NCBI GenBank assembly: GCA_964424125.1
Contig: CAYRHS010000096.1
Coordinates: forward strand, 1-11,891
Length of the DNA: 11,891 nt
Source: CAYRHS01 sp964424125
Lineage (GTDB): Bacteria; Actinomycetota; Acidimicrobiia; IMCC26256; JAOSJL01
Direction: 5' to 3'
This document shows positions 1 to 5,541 of this stretch, piece by piece; positions within the stretch are counted from its first letter, which is position 1, and each line of letters opens with the position of its first letter. The notes beneath the pieces were generated by a model. That model worked only from the letters and a program-made list of their open reading frames with translations, had not been told where the DNA came from and made no database searches. The translations under genes and the position numbers were made by a program.

Positions 1-479
1 CGGGGACCTACGGGAAGGACACCCGGGGGATCTTCCGGGTCCACCAGTTCGACAAAGTCGAGATGTTCAGCTTCACGCACCCGGAGCGCTCATGGGAGGA
101 GCTCGACGCGATCCTCGCGCTGGAGGAGTCGATCTTCGGTGAGCTGGGCCTCCCGTATCGCGTGGTCAACATCGCCGCCGGCGATCTGGGCGCGCCTGCG
201 GCCAAGAAGTACGACATCGAGGTGTGGCTGCCGTCCGAGGGGCGCTACCGGGAGGCGACGTCGTGCTCGAACTACCTGGAGTTCTCGGCGCGCCGGCTCG
301 GGACGCGGTTCCGGACCGACGGCGACACCGAGCTCGTGCACACACTGAACGGCACCGCCTGCGCGGTCGGGCGCACGCTCGTCTTCCTCTTCGAGCACTG
401 CCAGGAGCCCGACGGGACCTTCGTCGTCCCCGAGGCGCTGCGTCCATGGACCGGCTTCGACTCGGTGGCTGCGCCCTAG
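1..479 (+). CDS. serS: Seryl-tRNA synthetase, C-terminal part (5' end outside window)
   Basis: This is the last ~158 codons of a class II seryl-tRNA synthetase, the cytoplasmic enzyme that charges tRNA-Ser; the reading frame is open from base 3 and stops with TAG at 477-479. Seen in the sequence: motif 2 context (IFRVHQFDKVEMF), the family-typical GDLGAPAAKKYDIEVWLPSE and YREATSCSNYLEFSARR segments of the serine and ATP site, motif 3 (TLNGTACAVGRTLVFLFEHC) with the conserved Arg, and the usual VPEALRPW C-terminal tail. The N-terminal coiled-coil arm and motif 1 lie upstream of the window. It is followed after 10 nt by tRNA-Ser(UGA), so the enzyme gene sits beside one of its own substrate tRNAs. 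Motif 3 reads TLNGTACAVGRT where many bacterial SerRS have TLNGSGLAVGRT, a mild variation. Identification is firm. Confidence 0.97.
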   Translation, partial: GTYGKDTRGIFRVHQFDKVEMFSFTHPERSWEELDAILALEESIFGELGLPYRVVNIAAGDLGAPAAKKYDIEVWLPSEGRYREATSCSNYLEFSARRLGTRFRTDGDTELVHTLNGTACAVGRTLVFLFEHCQEPDGTFVVPEALRPWTGFDSVAAP

Positions 480-482
480 GCT
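477..482 (+). promoter_or_regulatory. Candidate -10 element (TAGGCT) for tRNA-Ser(UGA)
   Basis: TAGGCT fits the actinobacterial TANNNT -10 consensus and overlaps the serS stop codon. Exactly 7 nt separate it from the mature tRNA 5' end at 490, so a transcript starting at the normal distance would begin at or next to the mature end. No convincing -35 is visible. The tRNA could instead be co-transcribed with serS. Confidence 0.4.
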
Positions 483-489
483 GACTGCC

Positions 490-572
490 GGAGGGGTGCC
501 GGAGCGGCCGAACGGGGCGGTCTTGAAAACCGCTGAGCGAGAGCTCCGTGGGTTCGAATCCCACTCCCTCCG
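490..572 (+). tRNA. tRNA-Ser (anticodon UGA)
   Basis: This is a type II tRNA of 83 nt without an encoded CCA. The acceptor stem GGAGGGG (490-496) pairs with TCCCTCC (565-571), with one G-U pair, and the discriminator base is G572. The anticodon stem GCGGT/ACCGC (517-521/529-533) encloses loop CTTGAAA with anticodon TGA at 524-526. The long variable arm GAGC-GAGA-GCTC (535-546) is diagnostic for serine. The T arm is GTGGG-TTCGAAT-CCCAC (548-564). It reads UCN codons, mainly UCA/UCG. Confidence 0.97.
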
Positions 573-578
573 CGTGCC

Positions 579-1595
579 TCACCGCCGATGCGCGCCGGTC
601 CACTCCAGCAGGTCGTCGGCGGGCCAGGTGTTCACGATCCGCTCGACGGGGACGGAGCACTCGGCCGCGCGGTGCGCGCCGTAGGGCTGCCACTCGAGTT
701 GGTGAGGGGAGTGGGCGTCGGAGTCGATCGCGACGAACGCCTCCACGCCCACGACGCGCTCCAGCAGCTCGGTCGGGGGGTCGAGCCGTTCCGGGCGGCT
801 GTTGATCTCGACCGCCTTGCCGTGCTCGGCACAGGTCGCGAAGACCGCGTCGGCGTCGAAGGCCGACTCGGGGCGACCCGCGCCGACGACCATCCGGCCG
901 GTGCAGTGGCCCAACACGTCGGCGTCCGGGTGCTCCATCGCCCGGACCATCCGCCGGGTCATCGCGGGCGACTCCATCCGTAGCTTCGAGTGCACGCTCG
1001 CGACGACGACGTCGAGCTCGGACAGGACGTCGGGGTCCTGGTCGAGGGTGCCGTCGTCGAGGATGTCGACCTCGATCCCGGTGAGGATGCGGAAGGGGGC
1101 GAGCTTCGCGTTGAGGTCGCGCACGACGTCGAGCTGTTCCCGCAGTCGTTCGGTCGACAGGCCGTTGGCGACGCGCAGGCTCGGGGAGTGGTCGGTCAGC
1201 GCGATGTAGTCGTGGCCCAGGTCGCGCGCCCGGCGCGCCATGCGCTCGATCGTCCCTCCGCCGTCCGACCAGTCGGAGTGCAGGTGGAGGTCGCCCCGGA
1301 GCGCGGCCATCACCTCGTCGGCCCGGGAGGTGTCGGGCTCGGCAGCTCCGGTCTCCAGGTCGTGGAGGTAGGCAGGCACCTGGTCGGCGAGGGCCTGGAG
1401 GATGACCTGTTCGGTGCGCGCGCCGATCCCCGGGAGGTCCTTCAGGCGTCCCGCCTCGGCCACCGTGCGCAGGTCCTCGTCGGAGATCCGGGCGACGGTC
1501 GCGGCTGCGTTGCGGAAGGCCTCGGCCTTGTACCGAGGTGCCCCCGTCCGGGCGAGCAGGCTCGCGATGCGCTCCAGCGCCTCGAGCGGGTCCAC
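579..1595 (-). CDS. Helix-hairpin-helix plus PHP-domain protein (PolX C-terminal-like phosphoesterase)
   Basis: The protein is 338 aa, cytoplasmic. An N-terminal region (1-80) resembles the DNA-binding part of PolX-type proteins, with a helix-hairpin-helix LKDLPGIGART at ~51-61. A PHP metal-dependent phosphoesterase domain (~100-330) follows. All nine PHP metal-ligand positions are visible: HLH (H104, H106), ALTDH (D135, H136), GIEVDILDDG (E175), VASVH (H202), VLGH (H230) and DSDAH (D293, H295). There is no nucleotidyltransferase domain, so this is the stand-alone form common in actinobacteria, not a full PolX polymerase. It probably hydrolyses a phosphoester, possibly as a nuclease; the substrate is unknown. 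The frame stays open upstream to 1889, but that part is antisense to the SRPBCC gene. GTG 1595 is chosen because family members begin at DPxxAL and a -10-like hexamer lies 7 nt upstream. GTG 1604 is the alternative. The stop lies 6 nt past tRNA-Ser(UGA), converging with it. Confidence 0.9.
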   Translation of the reverse strand: MDPLEALERIASLLARTGAPRYKAEAFRNAAATVARISDEDLRTVAEAGRLKDLPGIGARTEQVILQALADQVPAYLHDLETGAAEPDTSRADEVMAALRGDLHLHSDWSDGGGTIERMARRARDLGHDYIALTDHSPSLRVANGLSTERLREQLDVVRDLNAKLAPFRILTGIEVDILDDGTLDQDPDVLSELDVVVASVHSKLRMESPAMTRRMVRAMEHPDADVLGHCTGRMVVGAGRPESAFDADAVFATCAEHGKAVEINSRPERLDPPTELLERVVGVEAFVAIDSDAHSPHQLEWQPYGAHRAAECSVPVERIVNTWPADDLLEWTGAHRR

Positions 1596-1602
1596 GCCGG
1601 GC

Positions 1603-1612
1603 ACGGTACCGT
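1603..1612. promoter_or_regulatory. Palindromic shared -10 element of a divergent leaderless promoter
   Basis: ACGGTACCGT is a perfect 10-bp palindrome that reads TACCGT (TANNNT) outward on both strands. On the plus strand 7 nt separate it from GTG 1620; on the minus strand 7 nt separate it from GTG 1595. The two starts are equidistant (12.5 bp) from the palindrome centre, and neither has a Shine-Dalgarno. Inference: one bidirectional promoter giving two leaderless mRNAs. No good -35 is seen on either side. The palindrome could also be an operator. Confidence 0.5.
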
Positions 1613-1619
1613 CTGCTTC

Positions 1620-2072
1620 GTGGTGGAGCGGGGCGACCGGAAGGTGTCGGTGACGCGGGTGATCGACGCCCCGGCGGCGAAGATCTTCGCGGTCCTCGCC
1701 GACCCGCGGCAGCACTCGGTGATCGACGGCTCCGGGACGGTCAAGGGCAACGTGAGCGGTCCCGACCACCTGGAGCTGGGCTCGAAGTTCGGCATGAAGA
1801 TGCGCTGGGGCGTGCCGTACCGGATCCGCTCGAAGGTCGTGGAGTACGACGAGAACCGACGGATCGCCTGGGCTCACCTCGGCAAGCACCGCTGGCGCTA
1901 CGAGCTCGAGCCGCTCGACGACGGCCGGACGCGGGTCACCGAGACCTTCGACTGGTCGACCGCGCTCTCACCTCGGTACATCGAGCGGATGGGGTTCCCC
2001 GAGAAGCACCCCCGGTGGATGGAAGCGACGCTCGAACGCCTCGCCGAGCACGTGGAGTCGTCGCCCGGCTGA
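1620..2072 (+). CDS. SRPBCC-family (START/Bet v1-like) protein
   Basis: The protein is 150 aa, with no signal peptide or membrane segment. The pattern VTRVIDAPAAKIFAVLADP, then a D-G-S-G stretch, an EYDENRRIAWAH strand, YELEPLDDGRTRVTETFDWS and a long C-terminal helix (WMEATLERLAEHVE) is that of polyketide-cyclase-like SRPBCC proteins. These form a helix-grip fold with a hydrophobic ligand cavity. The ligand cannot be read from the sequence, and function is unknown. Candidate starts are GTG 1620, GTG 1623, GTG 1644 and GTG 1650. GTG 1620 is chosen because it lies 7 nt from a TACCGT hexamer, fitting leaderless translation. GTG 1650 has GGAAGG 5 nt upstream and is the best SD-based alternative. 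It is divergent from the PHP gene with a 24-nt gap, and followed by tRNA-Ser(GCU). Confidence 0.87.
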   Translation: MVERGDRKVSVTRVIDAPAAKIFAVLADPRQHSVIDGSGTVKGNVSGPDHLELGSKFGMKMRWGVPYRIRSKVVEYDENRRIAWAHLGKHRWRYELEPLDDGRTRVTETFDWSTALSPRYIERMGFPEKHPRWMEATLERLAEHVESSPG

Positions 2073-2090
2073 GCACGGTCCGGCCGCCCG

Positions 2091-2096
2091 TATACT
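2091..2096 (+). promoter_or_regulatory. -10 element (TATACT) of tRNA-Ser(GCU)
   Basis: TATACT is close to the ideal -10 and stands out in GC-rich surroundings. A weak -35-like CTGAGC (2069-2074) lies 16 nt upstream. Seven nt separate the hexamer from the mature tRNA 5' end (2104), so the expected start site is at or within a base or two of the mature end. Confidence 0.7.
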
Positions 2097-2103
2097 CCGC
2101 GAC

Positions 2104-2186
2104 GGAGGGATGACCGAGCGGCCGAAGGTGCTCCCCTGCTAAGGGAGTGAGGGCAACCTCCGAGGGTTCAAATCCCTCTCCCTCCG
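2104..2186 (+). tRNA. tRNA-Ser (anticodon GCU)
   Basis: This is a type II tRNA of 83 nt without an encoded CCA. The acceptor GGAGGGA (2104-2110) pairs perfectly with TCCCTCC (2179-2185), and the discriminator is G2186. The anticodon stem CTCCC/GGGAG (2131-2135/2143-2147) encloses CTGCTAA with anticodon GCT at 2138-2140. The long variable arm is GAGG-GCAA-CCTC (2149-2160), and the T arm is GAGGG-TTCAAAT-CCCTC. It reads AGC/AGU. It is the second serine tRNA within 2.2 kb of serS and has its own promoter. Confidence 0.97.
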
Positions 2187-2223
2187 CTGAGCCGCTGATC
2201 GAGAGCTGTCACAGGGCCGTCAG

Positions 2224-2586
2224 ATGGCAGTAGACGTGCGGGTCGACCGGGACGTGGTCGACGTCTGCCTCGATGGCTGGGATCGCGTATGGGCGATGAA
2301 GCAACGCCTGGAGCTTCCGGTCAGCCGGATTCGGGACGCGCGCGTCGACGACCGCAAGACCGCCCTCGCGGACGTGCGCTGGCGCACCTGGGGGACAGGG
2401 CTGCCCGGCGTCGTCGGGGCCGGACACCACCGAGGAAGGAAGGCGCGCAAACAGTTCGTTGTCGTCTACCGGGGTGATCGGCTCCTCGTGATCGACCTCG
2501 AAGACAGCACCTTCGATCGCGTGGTGCTCCAGGTCGTGGACCCCGACGCCGTGGCCGCCGCGATCAACTCGGCTCGTTCGGGCTGA
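2224..2586 (+). CDS. Small hypothetical protein, possible PH-like fold
   Basis: The protein is 120 aa, soluble, with no signal peptide. The order of elements (a basic/acidic beta-rich N-terminus with LDGWDRVWAMKQRLELPVS, then IRDARVDD, a Gly-rich WGTGLPGVVGAGHHRG loop, FVVVYRGDRLLVIDLED, and a C-terminal VVDPDAVAAAINSA helix) resembles small actinobacterial proteins with a PH-like sandwich and C-terminal helix. This is a pattern-level impression only. I do not recognise a named family and assign no function. The ATG has only a weak AGGG 7 nt upstream. The gene lies 37 nt after tRNA-Ser(GCU), and its last 23 nt overlap the 3' end of the convergent GMC oxidoreductase gene. Coding-like composition and a coherent domain ending support it as real. 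Confidence 0.75.
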   Translation: MAVDVRVDRDVVDVCLDGWDRVWAMKQRLELPVSRIRDARVDDRKTALADVRWRTWGTGLPGVVGAGHHRGRKARKQFVVVYRGDRLLVIDLEDSTFDRVVLQVVDPDAVAAAINSARSG

Positions 2587-4450
2587 CCTGCCGGCGCCGC
2601 GTCCGGTGCCACGACCACGCGGCGGCTCCCCCCAGCGCCGCCGCGGCTCCGGCACCCGCGATCGCCGCTCCGGGGACGTTGCTGTCGCTCCCGTCGCTGC
2701 CGCGGTCCTCGGTGAACGTTGCCGGCAGGGTGGGCGCGCCCTCGAGCCCGGCCCAGGCGCGGGCGTTGCGGAAGGCCGTCGTGAAGATGGTGAGCGTCGG
2801 GTTGTGCGCGCCGCTCGTCGGGAAGACCGACGCATCCGCGACCCCCACGTTGGGCAGCGCCCAGAGACGGCCGAACTCGTCCGTCGCACCGGCGCTGCGG
2901 TCCTCGCTCATGCGGAGGCCGCCTTGGAGGTGCGCGCCGCTGGGGACGACGCTCCCCGTCGGTGCCGGCTTGTCGGGCGTGCCGGTCTGGGCCGTCGCCC
3001 CGGCCACGTCCGCTCCGGCGGCCTCCATCAGGGCGATGAGATGGGGGATGTAGAACTCCTGGGCCGCGAGCTCGTAGGTGTGCGGGGCGTAAGTGATCGC
3101 GGCGACGGGCAGGCCGTAGCGGTCGCGCACGTCGGGATCGAGCTCGACGCGGTTGGTGCGTTGCCCGAGGTCCTCGGCGATCATCGCCGCTCCCGCGAGA
3201 CGGTCGCGCAGCGCGCTCAGCCGCATCAGCTCCTTGAAGCGGTGGCCGAAGGGCTTCTCCGCGTCGAAGATCTCCATCAGGTCGACGTACTGGAGCGCCT
3301 CGTCCAGGAGATGGGTGGTCCCGCCCATCTCGACGATCCCTCCGCGGAAGTAGGGGAGGCCGGCCTCGGCCGCGGCGTCCCGTGCTCCCGGGAAGTCGGG
3401 GTCGCAGAAGTCGTCGATCGCCTGGGTCGTGTCGCGCCCGCGGTCGGCGTGGATCCGCTCCGAGAGCCAGATGCCGAAGCCGTCGGTGAACCAGTGGAAC
3501 ATCGTGCCCGCGCCGATCCACCCGTCGGGGTCGTCGACGTCGGAGAGCAGGACCAGGCGCGGGCTCTCGATCGCCCCCGCCCCGAGCACGACGAGGTCCG
3601 CGGGCTCCGTGTGCTCCGCGCCGTCGGCGTCGACCCACCGCACGCCTGTGGCCTGCTTCCCGTCGTGCTCGATGCGGGTGACCATCGCCTCGTCGCGCAG
3701 CTCGGCGTTGCCGGTGAGCAGCGCGTGGCGGAGCGGGACGAGCGCGCTGCCCCGGTCGTGGATCGGGCAACCGAAGCCCGAGCAGAAGCCGCAGTTGATG
3801 CAGGCGGGCCGGTCGTCGTAGAGCGCGGAGTTGATCGCCATCATGAACGGGTACGGGTGCAACCCCTGGGCCCGGGCCCCGTCGGCGAGCAGCCGGGAGC
3901 TGTACATCTGGGCGCCCGGCGGCATCGGGAACGGCGCGTTGCGGGGGGCGTACCGGCCCGCCGGTCCCTCGGCGAGCGCGTCGGCGTCGCCCTGCACGCC
4001 GATGAGCCGCTCCATCGCGTCGTAGAACGGCGCGAGCTCGTCGTAGTCGAACGGCCAGTCGATCACGTCGGCACCGTCGATCGGGCCGAGCAGCGACCGC
4101 TTGTTGAAATCGATGTCCCAGAAGCGCGGCGTCTTGGCGTCCCAGTGCACGGTCCCGCCCGCGACGGTCGTCGGGAGCGTGTTCACGTCTCCGATGGAGA
4201 TGGGCTCCACGTCGTCGGTGGAGCCCCGGAACGTCCGCGGCTCGCCCTCGAGATCGGGCCCACCGAAGCCGCGGCGCATCTTGAGCTCGTCGTTCGAGAA
4301 CAGCGTCTCGGGCGCGGGTTCGGTGAGCGCGCCGGCGAAGAGGTTGCGACCCTTCTCCATGATCACGACGTCGAAGCCCGCGCCGGCCAGCACCATCGCG
4401 GCGGTCGCGGCGCCGGGCCCGCTGCCGACGACGACGGCCCGTTCAGCCAC
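2564..4450 (-). CDS. GMC-family flavoprotein dehydrogenase with Cys cluster and C-terminal membrane anchor
   Basis: The protein is 628 aa. FAD-binding Rossmann segment at 4-33 (VVVGSGPGAATAAM with a Glu-ending beta2, IMEKG). GMC C-terminal domain: GAHLQGGLRM (H507), NVGVADASVFPTSGA, and HNPTLTI (H549, N550), which carries the catalytic His and His/Asn pair expected of GMC enzymes. A cysteine motif C217-x2-C220-x2-C223-x4-C228 (CINCGFCSGFGC) could hold an Fe-S cluster as in membrane FAD-dependent sugar/alcohol dehydrogenases; that is inference. The C-terminus has an Ala/Gly-rich hydrophobic stretch (~595-614) followed by HRTRRR, a tail anchor whose basic side predicts a cytoplasmic C-terminus and external catalytic domain. 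There is no N-terminal signal; export is probably with the Tat-signal partner encoded upstream. The GTG start has GGAGG 5 nt upstream and overlaps the partner's stop by 8 nt (GTGGCTGA), so translation is coupled. Substrate unknown; electrons probably go to a quinone or cytochrome. Confidence 0.93.
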   Translation of the reverse strand: MAERAVVVGSGPGAATAAMVLAGAGFDVVIMEKGRNLFAGALTEPAPETLFSNDELKMRRGFGGPDLEGEPRTFRGSTDDVEPISIGDVNTLPTTVAGGTVHWDAKTPRFWDIDFNKRSLLGPIDGADVIDWPFDYDELAPFYDAMERLIGVQGDADALAEGPAGRYAPRNAPFPMPPGAQMYSSRLLADGARAQGLHPYPFMMAINSALYDDRPACINCGFCSGFGCPIHDRGSALVPLRHALLTGNAELRDEAMVTRIEHDGKQATGVRWVDADGAEHTEPADLVVLGAGAIESPRLVLLSDVDDPDGWIGAGTMFHWFTDGFGIWLSERIHADRGRDTTQAIDDFCDPDFPGARDAAAEAGLPYFRGGIVEMGGTTHLLDEALQYVDLMEIFDAEKPFGHRFKELMRLSALRDRLAGAAMIAEDLGQRTNRVELDPDVRDRYGLPVAAITYAPHTYELAAQEFYIPHLIALMEAAGADVAGATAQTGTPDKPAPTGSVVPSGAHLQGGLRMSEDRSAGATDEFGRLWALPNVGVADASVFPTSGAHNPTLTIFTTAFRNARAWAGLEGAPTLPATFTEDRGSDGSDSNVPGAAIAGAGAAAALGGAAAWSWHRTRRRQVSPNEPS

Positions 4451-5366
4451 GGTTCCTCCGGCGACCGCGGCTGCGCGCCAAGCCCGGCAGTGCGGCGCTC
4501 AGGAACGCCGCCGGCTCCGCGATCACGCTGCGAGCGTCGGGTTCGAGCGACGAGCGCTGGAGGGTCGACGGGTCCTCGCCTTCCGGCAGGACCGTCTCGC
4601 CTTCGGAAGCCGAGCGCGCCACGTCGGGCGGGAAGGGCAGCTCGACATCGGGCGGTGCGGGGTCGGGTCCGTCCGACTCCGAGGTCTCCTCCGCGGTGAA
4701 GCCCAGGGGCGCCACGTCGCCCGCGGAACCCGTCTCGGTCCAGCCGACGAGGGAGCGGTTCCCGCCGTACTCGGGTACGGAGTAGGTGCCGTCGATCGCG
4801 TGCTCGAAGAGCAGTCGCCGGAACCCGTCGGGCGTGTCGGCGACGAGGATCGCGTCCTGCTCTTCGGGGGACGCGGCGGTGAAGTCGCCACCGGCCGCGT
4901 CGTCGAGCGCCGCGATCCCGGCCCGGTAGCGCTCCTGGAGCTCGGTGGTGCGGCCGCGCCACTGCTGCTCCTCGTAGGAGCTGAGGGGGACGAAGAGCGC
5001 CATGTCGTCCTCGGGGCCGCCGTGGCGGTCGCTCCACGGCCCGCCGGCGAAGATCCGCGGCGGGTCGTCATCGAACGCGGAGAGGAAGAGATCGACGAAG
5101 TACACGACGCCGGCTTCGCGCGCCCCCGGATGGCCCGCTTCGGCGGGATCGTCGGACGGGCCGGGGATGAGGCGTGCGGTGGCCTCGGTGACGACCGCGG
5201 CCTGGTGGTCGTCGAAGAACCGGAAGCCCTGGTCGGCCTGCCGGGTGAACGCCGCCTCGAGTGTGGACCGGGGCACGTACCGCAGCAGCGGGAGGAAGGT
5301 CGCCCCGAGGACGAAGCTGCGGCGGCTCATCGTGAACCGGGATCGATCGGGCTCGCGTTGCTCCAC
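4443..5366 (-). CDS. Tat-signal gluconate 2-dehydrogenase subunit 3-like protein
   Basis: The protein is 307 aa from GTG 5366, or 295 aa from ATG 5330. A twin-arginine signal is present, MSRRSFVLGA followed by a hydrophobic run. The subunit 3 family features follow: FFDDHQAAVVTEATARLIPG near the N-terminus, a VVYFVDLFLSAFDDD segment, and the hallmark TYSVPEYGGNRSLVGW with its upstream helix (FRRLLFEHAID). In this family the small subunit escorts the FAD-containing large subunit through the Tat pathway and is needed for activity. The C-terminus is longer than usual: after VGW a Pro/Glu/Ser-rich ~80-residue extension ends in a basic RSRGRRRNRG. GTG 5366 is preferred because GGGGGAGGAGG stands just upstream while ATG 5330 has no SD; both keep the Tat motif. 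It is the first gene of a two-gene operon with the GMC subunit. No cytochrome c subunit gene is present here. Confidence 0.88.
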   Translation of the reverse strand: MEQREPDRSRFTMSRRSFVLGATFLPLLRYVPRSTLEAAFTRQADQGFRFFDDHQAAVVTEATARLIPGPSDDPAEAGHPGAREAGVVYFVDLFLSAFDDDPPRIFAGGPWSDRHGGPEDDMALFVPLSSYEEQQWRGRTTELQERYRAGIAALDDAAGGDFTAASPEEQDAILVADTPDGFRRLLFEHAIDGTYSVPEYGGNRSLVGWTETGSAGDVAPLGFTAEETSESDGPDPAPPDVELPFPPDVARSASEGETVLPEGEDPSTLQRSSLEPDARSVIAEPAAFLSAALPGLARSRGRRRNRG

Positions 5367-5367
5367 G

Positions 5368-5378
5368 CCTCCTCCCCC
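5368..5378 (-). promoter_or_regulatory. Purine-rich Shine-Dalgarno deciding the GTG 5366 start
   Basis: On the minus strand GGGGGAGGAGG ends 1 nt before GTG 5366. The first GGAGG within it leaves a 4-nt spacer. It is the only strong SD near the Tat-signal gene and lies too far from ATG 5330 (~37 nt) to serve it, so it favours the N-terminally longer protein. Confidence 0.55.
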
Positions 5379-5403
5379 TGCTCGGCGTGTCGCTCCTGTC
5401 GGG

Positions 5404-5409
5404 ACGCTA
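5404..5409 (-). promoter_or_regulatory. Candidate -10 element for the GMC/subunit 3 operon
   Basis: TAGCGT on the minus strand fits TANNNT and would give a leader of about 30 nt before the SD and GTG 5366. No recognisable -35 at 16-18 nt, so support is modest. It is the best candidate in the 175-bp gap (5367-5541) between this operon and the kinase gene upstream. Confidence 0.35.
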
Positions 5410-5499
5410 GCCCGAGATCCCGTTTGGGGGTCCGCGTCCCGGTTCGGGTGCCGGTCGCCGCCGTCCGGGCGGGTCGTCCACGGGGGCCTCTGCCGCGGG

Positions 5500-5538
5500 C
5501 TCCTCGCGCCGTCCGAGGAGACCGTCGGCTGACCGACG
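5500..5538 (-). terminator. Tandem hairpins after the sensor kinase stop, candidate terminator
   Basis: Two inverted repeats lie immediately beyond the kinase stop: 6-bp arms with a 4-nt loop (5523-5528/5533-5538) and 7-bp arms CTCCTCG/CGAGGAG with a 7-nt loop (5500-5506/5514-5520). No T-run follows on the minus strand, so this would be a U-less tandem-hairpin type or an mRNA 3'-end stabiliser. GC-rich DNA makes short stems common, hence low confidence. Confidence 0.4.
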
Positions 5539-5541
5539 CCC

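Noticed and set aside
1596..1889. N-terminal extension of the PHP protein
   Set aside because: The added 98 codons are antisense to the SRPBCC gene and have no family similarity; homologous proteins begin at the DPxxAL segment.
3951..3966. GC-rich palindromic sequence in the GMC gene, considered as a regulatory site
   Set aside because: It is mid-gene, short, and expected by chance at this base composition.
2606..4699. 697-codon open frame on the plus strand opposite the GMC and subunit 3 genes
   Set aside because: It is antisense to two well-supported families; its Arg/Gly/Val-rich translation has no recognisable domain, and long antisense frames are expected at this GC content.
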